The notes: a model not told the origin generated them from the letters alone. Numbered from the stretch's first letter, positions 11,795 to 23,007 are shown. The stretch: DNA of 64,000 nt from Gonapodya prolifera JEL478 (GCA_001574975.1 KQ965752.1:128802-192801); one strand, 5' to 3'. Translations and numbers: made by a program.

Positions 11795-12460
11795 TCACAC
11801 CATGTCATTTTCGATCAAATATTTCATAAACCCCAGTCTGCAAATCAAGTTTATCTTCCTCCCTTGCTCTGACAAGAACTTAACCGCCCCCTTGTTGCCA
11901 ACGTCGGCAGGGTCCTCAAGGAGAGCTGCGACAATATGGTCCGACGTGGGGACATGGTCCACCAGGATCTGCAGGATTTCGACATTGGTGGTGTGTTTTA
12001 GAAATTCCTTAAGTCACCTGTCGTGCCATAATAGTGGTCCGAGAACTCCACCACCAGATACAACTTCAAGCAAGAAATCTGCGTTGTTTGACCTCACTGC
12101 AGCGATGAGCAGACCAATATCCATATATCTGCTCCCGGGCTGGTGTTTACTGCTCGCGCCTCGCTCCAAAACAAAGCGCGCACTGTCAACACGACCGGCC
12201 TCCACTGCAAAGCACAGTGAAGTCCGTAGTTTTGTAGCGGGGGCCAATCCTACGCACAGGTCAAGGTTCGCTACCTTGTCGCAGAGCAGCGCGAGCACTT
12301 CGAGGTTTCCGTGGATGGCCTCGGCAGTCAGAGCGTGGTTTGCGGTTGAGAAATGGCGCAGAGCTCGATGGGCTATGCTGCGTGGCTGGTAAAATATTGC
12401 CAAACGCGTCTGAGGGAATGAGCTTCTGAGTCGCTGTGAGTTGGGAGGGGCCGCTAGCAT
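11795..12460 (-). pseudogene. ankyrin-repeat protein with one in-frame TGA
   Basis: A single minus-strand frame from ATG at 12460 to TGA at 11795. Ankyrin text includes ALTAEAIHGNLEVLALL, LCFAVEAGRVDSARFVLERG, LIAAVRSNNADFLLEV, then FLKHTTNVEILQILVDHV and VAALLEDPADVGNKGAVKF. The frame is broken only by a TGA at 12014-12016, between HDR and LKEFLK, and ankyrin similarity continues uninterrupted after it. No intron can remove it: the local GT and AG are only about ten bases apart. Either the gene was inactivated recently, the base is a sequencing error, or there is readthrough. An upstream exon is possible, since TTTTTCTTAG precedes the ATG as an acceptor-like site. Ankyrin domains bind proteins; no specific role can be given. 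Confidence 0.6.
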
Positions 12461-12572
12461 CACCTAAGAAAAACAAAGCCTTTTTAAACTCTCCTTCTTC
12501 TTCCTTTTCGAGGTCTTCTCCCCCTTGAGTCGCCGACCGCACTTTTTCATTCGGCTCAAACTCTCTCTCCTC

Positions 12573-12660
12573 ATGTCCTCCATCATCGATGCTCCCGCGA
12601 ACCGTCCCCCAAACCTCCTCACCCTCCCCACCGAAGTCCTCCACACAGCCCGATCAAGTT
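12573..12660 (+). pseudogene. truncated F-box N-terminus
   Basis: The + strand frame reads MSSIIDAPANRPP and then LLTLPTEVLHT, the opening of an F-box domain. The similarity stops abruptly where a palindromic GC-rich repeat begins at about 12661. It probably represents a gene start cut by an insertion or rearrangement. It is divergent to the ankyrin gene at 11795-12460. Confidence 0.4.
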
Positions 12661-12725
12661 CTCCAACCCGAAACCCGACTCGACCCTGCCATGTTCGGGT
12701 TTCGAGTCGAGTCGGGTTCGGGGAA
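12659..12725. repeat. inverted repeat (hairpin-forming)
   Basis: The left arm contains AACCCGAAACCCGACTCGA and the right arm TCGAGTCGAGTCGGGTTCGG, which are largely reverse complements around a short loop near 12685. It abuts the truncated F-box fragment. Confidence 0.7.
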
Positions 12726-12773
12726 ACTGTTTTCAAGTGTTGCTTGACCCGACCTCGAGTTGAAAATGGGTAA

Positions 12774-13015
12774 CACTAAGCGGTGGTGTGGTTGGGAAAC
12801 AGCGGTAGCCGTAAGCCTTGTTAGGGGTGCGACGAGATCATTTATAGCTCTGCTATATCGCTACATATTACTTCTATTCTGTCGCCTGCTGTTCTCAGTC
12901 AAGAAATCCTACTTGGGATAATGGTATATAGTCAAATGGGAATGAGGCGGGACGGTGAAATAAGTTCCTGTCTACTTTATCAGTTCCCGTCCAATCCCAA
13001 CCTAGTTGTCCAGCT
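12774..13015. other. short spacer before the PAQR cluster
   Basis: No gene seen. It presumably contains the 3' UTR of the first PAQR paralog. Confidence 0.3.
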
Positions 13016-14826
13016 TCAAGGATTACACGGGTACTGCTCAAGCCTCCACAAGAACAGCTCGTACACCGTTCGGGCTTGGCAGAAGCAACAAAAAACCTGA
13101 TGGAAAAGGGTGAGGATCACTAGTCATATAAAAAGCAGAAGTCGTCGTCAAACTCACAATCAATATGTGCCATATACTGTGAGATCCACCGATGTAGTCA
13201 AACGTGCCGGGGGAGAAGCACTCGGGAAACCTATTCGCCCAGGAGTTTTCACGGACCGTTTGAGTCTTGCAGAGAAGGGAAAGATCCGCTACTCTCAGAC
13301 TCACCTCGTGAGAAACACGACCATCCCACCCATCAAGAAGGCCACCGTCGCAATTTGCCACTTGAACCATGGCCCCGACTCATAAACACCACCGAATCCC
13401 ATTTCGATCAAGAGATGCACAAGTGGGGCGCAGCAGACGGCGAGAACGGCAGCCAAGCCTCCAGTGCGAAAGACCCGGACTCCAGGAGAAGACCAGAACT
13501 TAAACCGCGGACCGAGAATGGCGAGCGAGCAGAAGAACAAGATGAGAGAGCTGTAAATGATGAGGTTGTGGGAGTTACAGACGTGGAGGTAGTACCTGCA
13601 ATAACCGGCTGCGTGAGCCCGAGTGTGCCAGTCGCTTTGAAACGATCGCGACGATCACTCACGTCACACTCAAAGAAGATGCGGCAACAAGCACCGCGAT
13701 TCCGGTCGTGTCCACACCACAGAATTGACAAAATACCACGGGTGACTGTGGTAAGTGTGTGTGAAACATTGTGCTACCAAAGAGAGGTTAGCAGTTGTTA
13801 CACTAGCAGTAAGCAGGGCCGCAACCTGTCTTTGGCTGACATTTTCTGCTTGAAGCCACTCACCTCGCCATGAAGCAGTACCCTGCACCGGCTACGTACG
13901 CCGCAAGAGCAAATTTATCAGCCGCGCTGGCCTGGGGATGCATATTGCACGCTATGTAGATGATGGCGATTATCGCCGCGATGGCGGGGATGAAGTGGGT
14001 GTGGATGTTCATGGTCTGAGCGCGGGATGGGAAAGTAAGTCGTGATAACTTTCGAGTAAAGCATATGACAAGTTGCGACTGTCAGGAGTCTCACCTCGTT
14101 GTGCCATCGAAACATGGAACGCCAGTTTTGTTCCCACGATGTGTACACCCGATACCTGTGCAAATCAATTTTAATGAAGCACCTCAATCATCCATTGTAC
14201 AGGCTGGTGTGGTCAATCACTCACCCGGATACAATGAACGGCTCCTGCAACCACTCCGGAACGTCGTCCCCAACGTACAACTGGAACCCGTCGTCTTGCC
14301 TCGACTTCGAAAACGAGGACGCCAGAACATCCCACAACGAGCCCCAAAATCCTCGCGTGCAGGAGCGACACTCGCACGATTCATGGCCTTCGTGCAGTCC
14401 TGTCTCCCAAGTACCAGGTTCAACGACTTTTTCATCCGAGACATCAACGCTTGAGTCGGATGCGGGATCTGTGTTCACCAACGTCGCTGCGGCACTGGAA
14501 TCGCTCTCGCTCGACTGAATCTTCTTGTCCTCATCGTTCCGTGGCCCGGTGAACGTTCTATGAAATCGCGCCACAGGCGGGAACAGAACCCGCCTTTCCT
14601 CGCCCCCAGCCCCCCCAGCCGTCCCAGTCCTCTTCAACGGCGCTACTGGTATCGATCCTGCTCCAATCGCCGTAACCGCACGCCGGGGAACCACTCCCGC
14701 GACAGCTTGGCGTTCTGCTTGGTCGGCCGTGGTAGGCGCCCATGTCCCCGCCCGACGCAGGCCCCGAGGGTCCCGCTGCTGTTGCGAAGCTTGCAACACA
14801 GCGTTCAGTTTCCGGGTGCCGGTCAT
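13016..14826 (-). CDS. PAQR/Izh-type seven-helix membrane protein, copy A
   Basis: Exons in transcript order: 14826-14225, 14155-14095, 14015-13864, 13773-13663, 13595-13305, 13230-13158, 13096-13016, all GT-AG and in phase, giving 456 residues. After a 200-residue soluble N-terminus come SGYRVYTSWEQNWRSMF and RWHNETMNIHTHFIPAI, the GYR and HNExxNxxTH signature of the PAQR (adiponectin receptor/Izh/haemolysin III) family. FHTHLPQSP, DTTGIAVLVAAS, FPECFSPGTFDYIGG and SHSIWH follow. The family's metal-binding histidines are present: the FHTH segment and the SHxxxH motif in the last helix. The N-terminus carries HESCECRSC, a cysteine cluster shared with copy B. The protein ends with FCCFCQAR, again Cys-rich. 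Family members are membrane receptors or hydrolases; the substrate here is unknown. Confidence 0.88.
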
Positions 14827-15056
14827 TGCGTGGGTGGGTGGGAGAGTGGTGGCGGGATCAAGCGGCACAAGTGAAGATCCGGCGATATGTTCACTGGATA
14901 TATGTTGCAATTTTGCTTTCACCGACTGCTTCTTTGAAGAATGTTTCTGAATTTGAAATACATTTTAAGAGTATGTCACAAATGCCAATATGAAAAAGGT
15001 TGTGAATAAATTTGTCCACTCTTGTCGAGATCGCATTTCCTTCCAGCCGCCAATTA

Positions 15057-16832
15057 TCAAGCATTACACATTGACTCGAGTCTCCACAAGAACAGCTCGT
15101 ACACGCAACGAGCCTGACAGTAGCAATTCAGGAACTAAATGTGCACAATAGTGTCAACGACCGCCAATATCTGCGAGAAGTTGAAAAGGGACCAAACTCA
15201 CAATCATGACGTGCCATATGCTGTGAGAGCCGCCTATGTAGTCGAAGGTGCCCGGGGAAAAACACTCGGGGAACCTGTGGACAGGGTCCAACATTCAGGT
15301 GTATAAGAGAGAGAAAACAATCGCGTAGCTGCAATGAATGACATAGCGCACCTTGTCAGAAACACTGCCCCGCCTCCGAGCAAGAACACAATCGCCGCTA
15401 TCTGCCACCTGAACCACGGACCTTCCGCAACCACTCCTGCAAATCCCACTTCTATCAAATGATGGACAAGAGGGGCACAACATACGGCGATCACAGCACT
15501 CAGGCACGAAAAGCGAGCTTGGCTGAAACCGGGAGCGACCCAGAATTTGAATCTCGGGCCAACCATTGCGAGTGAGGTGAGGAGCAGGGTGAGCGAGCAG
15601 TAGATGATTAGGTTGCGCAGGTTGCAAATGTGGAGGTAGTACCTGCCGTGGCGTGAAAGAGATGACAGAATTGGAGGTGGGTGCAAATTGGGTTGAGAGT
15701 GGTTCGACCCGAAACTCACGTGACAGACAAAGAAGTTGCGGCTACAGCGATGGCGATCCCTGTTGTATCGACGCCACAAAATTGGTAGAACACCATCGGT
15801 GATTGAGGTAAGTGTGTATGGAACAGTGCACTATCGAGCATGGGCAAATTCAGGTCTGTTATCACCTGATGAGCGTCTCGTTTGAAATTGGCTTACCTTG
15901 CCATAAAGCAGTACCCCGCACTGGCCACGTACCCCGCGAGAACGACTCTATCTGCCACAGTCGCTCGCGGGTGCATACTGCACGCGATAAAAATCATGGC
16001 AAAGATGGAGAAGATGGATGGGATAAAGTGGGTGTGGATGTTCATGGTCTGAGTGCACGTGATGTGGAAGGAATTTTTAGTCGCATCCGTTTGAATCGGA
16101 ATGCACGGGAAGTAGTCGCTGGAGTCTCACCTCGTTGTGCCATTGCAACATCGAGCGCCAGTTCTGTTCCCAGGAGGTGTAGACTCGATACCTGCCCAAG
16201 GCCGCTATCAATAACGAGTCTCGACCATAATATAATTTGCCGTGCTCGGTGACTTACCCTGAAACAATGAATGGCTCCTGCAACCACGCCGGCACATCCT
16301 CCCCCGCGTACAACTTGAACCCGTCCTGTTGTCCCGAACCCCAAACCACAGAGACCAATACGTCCACCAGGGATCCCCAAAACCCTTGCATACACGAGCG
16401 ACACTCGCACGATTCGTGACCTTCGTGGAGTCCTGACACCGCGGAATTAGGGTACTCCATGTCGGCGTTCTTTTCATCCGCGTCCACTTGCACAGTGAGC
16501 GTCGCCGCGGCGTAGGAATCGCTCTCGCTGGGCGGCTTGAGCTTATTCTCGTCGTTCCCCGGCTTCGTCGACGTCCTATGAAATCGTTCCATGACGGGTG
16601 GGAATAGACCCGCCTTCTCCTCGACCCCCGCCGTCCCACTCCCCTCCAACGGCGCAACACCCATCGAACGCCTCCCCATCGCTGCGAATGAGCGCCGGGG
16701 AACGACTTTTGCTACTTGTCCAGCTTCACCAGTGGTGGGGGCCCACGTCGCTCGACGTATGCCGGCTCGATCGCCCCGCTGTTGCTGTTGGGAGGCTTGC
16801 ACGACGGCGGAGAGTTTGCGCGTGCCTGTCAT
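15057..16832 (-). CDS. PAQR/Izh-type seven-helix membrane protein, copy B
   Basis: Exons in transcript order: 16832-16258, 16191-16131, 16048-15897, 15830-15720, 15642-15352, 15274-15202, 15134-15057, giving 446 residues. Exons 2-6 have exactly the same lengths (61, 152, 111, 291, 73) and phases as in copies A and C, so the three arose by tandem duplication. It has the same MTGTRKL start as copy A, the HESCECRSC cluster, WLQEPFIVSG before the GYR motif, the HNExxNxxTH motif, DTTGIAIAVAATS and the SHxxxH motif. The C-terminus reads FLNCYCQAR. It is the closest relative of copy A; function beyond the family is unknown. Confidence 0.87.
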
Positions 16833-17227
16833 AGGGGGCTCGATGCAAAGAGTTCGGTAGCTGCTGCTGCGGGGAAGCTCGACAATTCAAAGACCGATGG
16901 ACTTCAAGAACAACATTTCCCTCCTCTGACAGTTAAGTTTAGTATCGGGGAATCATCGCGAGATGCGAGAGTTTCATTCCTCTTCGCCGTCCCGTCCTTC
17001 GCCACCGTGCTGCCTTTCGTCTCGATCTCCCACTTGTACTGGGCCATATGACAATCACTGAAGATGTATTCTTGAGTTCGTATTTCCTTCGCTAAACCGA
17101 TATACAGATATACTCAATTACGCTAAAAGCAGTTCTTGACAAATATTGGTGCAAGTCTATGCACATAAATATAAACAATTCTAACATTTGACTTTCGAAT
17201 GTTGTCCATCTCTCCCTGGCACATCCT
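16833..17227. other. spacer between PAQR copies B and C
   Basis: 395 bases holding the promoter of copy B and the 3' end of copy C. No gene or recognisable element was seen. Confidence 0.4.
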
Positions 17228-18954
17228 TCAAGCCTTGCACGCGAGTTGTAATCGCCACAGGAACAGCTCATATACGGAACGCGCGTAGCAGCAGCAACAG
17301 AGCACCTATAGACGAGTATGTTTGGCGGTCATCCAACGGCAACGAGTATTATGTATCGAAGTTGAACTCACCACCATCACGTGCCAGATGCTGTGAGAAC
17401 CGCCCACATAGTCGAAAGTACCGGGAGATAACCGCTCAGGAAACCTGAAATGCGGCGACACCCGAGACAGCAACAATTCAGTCTCGGCAACGGCTGGAAG
17501 ATGATGCAAAGGACGGATCCATACCTCGCTAGATATACCACAACCCCCCCACCCAAACAACTCAACCCGGCCACAAACCACCTGAACCACTGTTCCTCCG
17601 CAAAGACGGCGCTCAGTCCGTTCTCGATCAGGTGCTGCACGACCGGTGCGGTGCACACGGCGAGCATCGTGGCGAGCCCCGTGAAGCGAACTATTCGGAA
17701 CCCTGGGGCTGCCCAGAACTTAAATCGCGGGCCGAGCAGGGCGAGCGAGGAGGCGAAGAGAATGAGCGAGGAGTGTAGGAGGAGCATGGGCGGGCGGCAT
17801 AGGTAGAGGTAATAACTACGAGCGGTGATACGAAATTATAATCGCTGGAAGTCTTCCGATTTAGGAGCAAGGAGACTTACGATACGCTCAAAGCAGACGC
17901 AGCTACTAGGACGGCGATTCCTGTAGTGTCCAGGGCGCAGTAGTGGTGGAATATTTCCGGAGACTGCGGAAAATGTGTGTGGAACATGGCACTACATAAA
18001 GGAGGCCCCAGCGTTCATTGGTGAGCGCCGATATATTCCAGCTTTCATGAATTGAAGACTCTCACCTGGCCATAAAGCAGTACCCAGCACCAGCGACGTA
18101 ACCAGACAAGACCAGTCTATCTACGAACGACGCTTTTGCGTGCATGTTCCACCCGAGATACCCGATAGTGGCGGCCGAGGAGAGGAAAGGGATAAAGTGG
18201 GTCTGAATGTTCATGGTCTGAGAGGTTGTCGGTAGTGCAGTACGTGGTATTGTGTCGGTTCATGTGAAGAATCCTCCCGCATGGGACTCTCACCTCATTA
18301 TGCCACCGGAACATGGAGCGCCAGTTCTGCTCAAAAGAAGTGGACATACGGTATCTGTTTTTCAAGGTATTGAGAACAAATCCAGTTAATAGCGACCGGA
18401 CCAACGTACCCGCCGAGAACGTGTTGCTCCCGCAACCACTCCGGCACCTCGTCCACCGTGTACAGCTTCAATTCATCCTCTTCCTTCCTCGGCGAGAATA
18501 TCGACACTACAATGTCCCACAGCGATTGGAAGAACCCCCGCGTGCTCGAGGGACACGAGTGCCCGTGCCCGCCATGACCTCCAGCAGGACAACCGGGCCC
18601 CGCCGTCCCGTATGCACTGCTACTTCGAGCGCATGCAATAAGAGCATCCAGAGACTTAAATGCAGCGTCGGAATCAACAGGGCTGGGCAGGGGAAGCTTC
18701 AGCTTCTCCTCATCGTCGCCCGGCGTGAACACCGCCGCCTGCGTCTGCTTCATGTCCCCGCTCCCCATCCCGCCACTTCTCCTGGACGATGCCACGGCTG
18801 CCGACGCAACCACCGCCGCAGTGAAGGTGTGCCCATGTCCGGTCATCTCAAGTCGAGCCGTGGGGGGCGTCCCGGCAAGACGAACGTGGCTAGGGTCACG
18901 CTGTGTGGATGATTCCACGACGGCGGAGGCGAGAGACTCATGCGAGCCGGTCAT
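17228..18954 (-). CDS. PAQR/Izh-type seven-helix membrane protein, copy C
   Basis: Exons in transcript order: 18954-18410, 18354-18294, 18217-18066, 17991-17881, 17815-17525, 17444-17372, 17305-17228, giving 436 residues. Core motifs are RMSTSFEQNWRSMF, RWHNETMNIQTHF, FHTHFPQSPEIF, DTTGIAVLVAAS, FPERLSPGTFDYVGG and SHSIWH. It is the most diverged of the three. Its N-terminus starts MTGSHESL and has a His/Gly-rich patch (GGHGGHGHSC) in place of HESCECRSC. It ends with LCCCCYARSVYEL. The intron structure is identical to copies A and B, which supports both the gene model and descent by duplication. Confidence 0.87.
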
Positions 18955-19181
18955 GGTGGAGAGTGGGGAGAAGGGAGAAGCGTGGGCGTGTCGGTTGGGA
19001 TGCGCCAAGGGTCAGGATCCGCGATCGGGAACGTGGGGTCACGTGGAGGTCACAAGGCAGCTGCGGACCCGGCCAATCCCTTGATGCAAAAGATAAGGCT
19101 GGCTCGGTATGTGTACAAATATCTAGAAATAGATTATACATCGAAAAAGGCAGTCAAGAGTTATATACATCGCGTGGTGTC

Positions 19182-20528
19182 TTAGGGAAGCCGTATCAGC
19201 GTCGCCTCTGCCGCCCAGCTCACTCGTCGTCTTCGCCCCATGCGAACAGTCTCCTCGGGCACCGGAGGAGGCGCCATTCCCGGATACCCAAACACTAGGT
19301 CCTCCTCGCTCCCCGGTGGTCCGTCCACGATGGAGTTTCGCGAGCGGCCTAATTTCATGTCACTGCTTCCGTTCGACGAGCTCGCTTTACTGAGAGTTGC
19401 AGAGTTCTGACTGTCGCGGCTTTGTCGTCGCGAGTTGGTAGAAGTAGGGTTGGACCGTCTGACTCCCTCTGTGTTCAGAGTGGTCGATCCCATGGACGGG
19501 GCTTGAGGTAACGGTGCCAGTCTCGTCGGGTCGAAATTCGGAGACAGATATTCGCCCTTCGCCGTGGACCCCGGCGCGGCGATTGAAGCTCGTCTCATCC
19601 TCACTGGGTTTTGTGGTGAAGCGGAGGGTGGAGCGCGGGAAACATCATTTGCAGGAGAAGCAAGAGGATTTGGAGCATCACTTGAAGCGTTTTGGGAGGA
19701 TCGTGATGCGCTGTCTGATGAGAGAATTCGTCCGGCGGTTGCGATGGATGCTCGTCGAAGTCTTCCTGAGGGTGTAACTTCGGGTGGTTTGACGCTTAGG
19801 TTGGTTGACGACCCCGATCTTGAATTGCTATTGGAACGAGTCCCGAGCGGAGATTTCCCCTGTGCTGCTTTGTGGCGATCTAAAAGAAGCCAGAACTCCC
19901 CCTTTCCATCCGCCGCAAGCCGTTTCGCGTACTCCACACACCGCTTCGTCATTTGAACCCCGGCCTTGAGCAGCGCTCGAACAACAGCAACGTTCGGTTC
20001 GAGGAGCTTAAGCACCTTGACGTAGTCCTCCTCGCTCGGTAGGTGGTAGTCGAGTTCGCCTCCGGGCGTCGAGAAGAAGTACTCGCCTCGCGCAAGCGCG
20101 AGTTCCAGTGCATTCTCGAACTGGTACATATGCGACCACCGCAGATCCCACAGATCCGGCGACCACTCCTCCGAAATCAGCGGGATCGACCACGATATCG
20201 CAGCGTTGGGATTCGCGCCTGTAAGCGGGTGGAGAAACCCTTTTGGGCCTTCAAAACGGATTGGGAAGTCAACATCACTGCGCGCACCTGACTTCAACAG
20301 CAGCTCCAGCAGCTCCAGATTAACATCCCGAATCGCCAGCGCCAGCGGTGACTCGCCATCCACCTCGTCTCTTCGCCCGAGGTCGGGTTCCCGCCCCACC
20401 CCGCTAGCGACCTTGATGGTGGTGTGTTTGCGACAGTTTGGGTCGATGCCGTGCAGGAGGATTCGACGGATGCGGAACATGTCCAGCGCCTCGATCGCGT
20501 TGATGAGGTGCAGGTGGCTGACCGGCAT
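19182..20528 (-). CDS. ankyrin-like protein with disordered tail, hypothetical
   Basis: A single uninterrupted frame of 448 codons starting MPVSHLHLINAIEALD. The first 210 residues contain ankyrin-type helices: IEALDMFRIRRILLHGIDPN, SPLALAIRDVNLELLELLL with KSGARSD, ALELALARGEYFF and VVRALLKAGV. The remaining half is Ser/Arg/Pro-rich and carries two RRAS(I) sites of the basophilic kinase type. The last residues are GRRRRVSWAAEATLIRLP. It has no signal peptide or membrane segment. The intron-free structure contrasts with most neighbours. It is likely a scaffold or signalling adaptor, but no specific function can be given. Confidence 0.75.
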   Translation of the reverse strand: MPVSHLHLINAIEALDMFRIRRILLHGIDPNCRKHTTIKVASGVGREPDLGRRDEVDGESPLALAIRDVNLELLELLLKSGARSDVDFPIRFEGPKGFLHPLTGANPNAAISWSIPLISEEWSPDLWDLRWSHMYQFENALELALARGEYFFSTPGGELDYHLPSEEDYVKVLKLLEPNVAVVRALLKAGVQMTKRCVEYAKRLAADGKGEFWLLLDRHKAAQGKSPLGTRSNSNSRSGSSTNLSVKPPEVTPSGRLRRASIATAGRILSSDSASRSSQNASSDAPNPLASPANDVSRAPPSASPQNPVRMRRASIAAPGSTAKGEYLSPNFDPTRLAPLPQAPSMGSTTLNTEGVRRSNPTSTNSRRQSRDSQNSATLSKASSSNGSSDMKLGRSRNSIVDGPPGSEEDLVFGYPGMAPPPVPEETVRMGRRRRVSWAAEATLIRLP

Positions 20529-20797
20529 CGGCTTTGCGAGGTTCCCCGATGGGATCGATGATAACGATGAATATTCTTCGCCTGCCTGAGATCAAGTTCG
20601 CAAAGGTGGTACGGTATCCCCCGGTCTTCGCTACGTCCTTGCTGGCTTCGCTTTCTTTATGTCACTTCTTCTTTCATTGATTGTATTCACCCACAGCTAT
20701 TTGAATCCACAACAATCTAATCAACACAGAAACGACTCCAAACAAAAGATTAACACCAACCCTCCCATATACATCTAACCACGGTTCCCTCCCCCTC

Positions 20798-21747
20798 TTA
20801 CGCCTTTGGAGGCGGCGGACCCGGCGGGGGTGGCGGCGGGTAATACGACGTGCCCGAAAATGGAGAGGACGGCGGTGGCGGCGGGTACGAGGACGAGCCG
20901 GGAGGGGCAGTTGGAGGCGGGGGGTAGGAGTACAAGGGCGGCGTTGACGCGACTGGCGGCCCGTAGGATGTGGGAGCGAGTGAGGTGGAGACAGGGGGTG
21001 GGTAGTATGCGTTGGATTTCTGGTTTCGTGGATGCGGTGGCGCGGGCAGAGGTTGAGCACGATGAATGCAGATGAGTTTCCACAGCTGACAGCCGCAGAA
21101 CGCTCCCAAAGGAGAGACTTACCGGCTCGCCAGCAGTCATGATAATCACATCACCCGACGTGTCCAGACCGCGCTTGGAGCGGTACCAGCTGTAATACCG
21201 GCCCTGTCCATTCCCACAAATTGGTGATCAGCACGCACCCCAACACCAAACCGCAGCACAAACTCACCGACTCCCTACAACAGCAAAGCCACACAAACAC
21301 GAACCCTCCGCAACACAAACTGACCAAAATCGCCGCGACGATAGTGCCCCACTGCCACCCGACCAGGCCTCCCCTATAATAATTTATCTGCCCACACAGT
21401 CCGCCAGTCTGCCCTGGGCTGCAGTACACGGCAGCGAGGGAGGGGCAGTTTCCCGCGCCCGAAAGGCCGACGCAGACGGATGTCACGCAGGATGCGGGAG
21501 GGAAGGAGACGGGACTGACTCGGATGCTGTTGGAGTTGGAGCAGCCGAAGGGGGAGGAGCAGCATAGGCAGAAGCATTGCTGAGCTGCGTGTTACGGGGA
21601 CGTGGGAGGTGTGGGGAGTTAGTACGTTGAAGCATACGCAAAGCCCGTCGAGAATGGGAAAGGGGACCGCTCACCCTTTGCGACAGGAAGGATCCAAGCC
21701 ACAAGAACGAGCGCGATTGCTCCCAAGCTAATCGTCCGATCTTTCAT
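20798..21747 (-). CDS. small single-pass membrane protein, Cys-rich outside, Pro/Tyr-rich tail
   Basis: Exons in transcript order: 21747-21675, 21584-21268, 21203-21123, 21019-20798, in phase, giving 230 residues. A signal peptide (MKDRTISLGAIALVLVAWIL) is followed by a cysteine-rich region (CFCLCCSSPFGCS, CVTSVCVG, then NCPSL and YCSPG). One membrane segment follows (WGTIVAAILVSLCCGGFVFV), then a cytoplasmic patch (YYSWYRSKRGLDTSGD) and a tail of YYPPP and PPPPP words. The layout resembles animal Shisa/WBP1/VOPP1-like adaptors in shape only; homology is not claimed. A paralog lies 400 bases away (22135-23007). Confidence 0.72.
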
Positions 21748-22134
21748 GTTTCTGTTGGTGCGCTGATTGCTGAGTGATGGTCGATGGAAGCTTGGAAGTC
21801 TAAGGGCAGGCAAACCCTTATGACGCACAGCCACCAGACGTCATTTCATCGTGCCTCAGGGGTTTTGTTGGGACCTGCTCGCAGCGAAGGTTGGAGCACC
21901 AATCCTTTCGTTTCAGGTGAAAAATGGTGGTCGCGGTTCCTGTCTGGTCTCAGCTTGGAAGGAGAGGTGAAAGACCGGATCTCCCAATACATCACCGAAA
22001 ATCAAAATCATGAACATCATGCATTTTCTGAGACAGAACCTTCAACAACCAGCTCAACGAAACGAAAGGAGCTCCAATATGTATATATGCAAAAGGTATT
22101 ATAGCACCGGTCACACAACATTCTCACTCCCCTT
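21748..22134. other. spacer between the two paralogous membrane-protein genes
   Basis: 387 bases with no recognised gene. They include the promoter of the 230-residue gene and the 3' UTR of its paralog. Confidence 0.35.
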
Positions 22135-23007
22135 TCAACTCTTTGGCGGGGCGACGTAACTCCCAGCGCTGTAAGGCGGTGGCTGGTACGTCGCCGGAGC
22201 TGCGTACCGCATTTGCATCTGCTTCCCTTGCGGGGGGGCTGGCGCAGCGGTGGAAAGGGGGTAGTATTGTGACGAGAAGGGTGGTGGAGTGTTGGGAGGT
22301 GGGTAGTAGGATGCGTGTGTAGCTTGCATCTGCGGGGTGGTGGGTGTTGAGGAGGGCGAGTTAGAAGGGAAGAAGGAAAGAGGAGAGGCACATTGAGACG
22401 TGCGGGCACAGTGGTGGTGATGATTGTCGTGTCGGGCGTGTCCCACCCGCGCGCCGAGCGGTAGTAGGAGTTGTACCGGCCCTGTAAATCACATCTTCGA
22501 TGTTCGCAAACGTTAATAATGCGGTGATTTGAGAAGAGGGAGGGGGGAAGAGCGAAATAGGAAGCCACACGAAAACCGTCATCGCAAGACACAATCCAAA
22601 AAAACACAGCCAGCGCAATCCCGCCCCCCACTGGCCTCCCGTCAACCCTCCCCTATAATAATTAATCTGCCCAGAGAGGCTGCTCGTCTGCCCCTGCTGG
22701 CATCACACGGCGGAGAGGGAGGACAGTTTGTCGCTCCCGAGCGGGAGAGGCAGACGGAGTGACGCATTGGGAGGGTTGCACGGGCACGGAGGAAACGCGG
22801 AGGGAGGAGGAGGAGGAACACCCGAAGGCGGAGGAGCAGCAGAGGCAGTAGCTTTGTTGGGCTGGGGGAGGTCGGGGGGGGGGAGGGAGCGGTTGTTGGG
22901 AACGCAAAACCGGCATGGAGAGCGAACAACGATCCATCGACAACGGAGACGCAGAGAAGGACCAAGACGAGTACAGCAGCGGAGAATCTGGTTGACGATG
23001 GCATCAT
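22135..23007 (-). pseudogene. decaying paralog of the small single-pass membrane protein
   Basis: It parallels the neighbouring gene exon by exon. There is a signal peptide (MMPSSTRFSAAVLVLVLL), a Cys-rich segment (SYCLCCSSAFGCS, then QCVT), a region reading INYYRGG, a GRYNSYYRSARGWDT exon (22481-22410) and a final exon ending QPPPYSAGSYVAPPKS (22329-22135) with a PPPY WW-binding motif. The first exon lacks the GT donor found in the paralog (GATG|GATC instead of G|GTGAGC). The Cys-rich exon changes frame after QCVT and has a TGA where the paralog has Tyr, and the exon-2 donor is not evident. The last two exons look intact, so the decay is recent or partial. A rearranged but working gene is possible. 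Confidence 0.55.
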
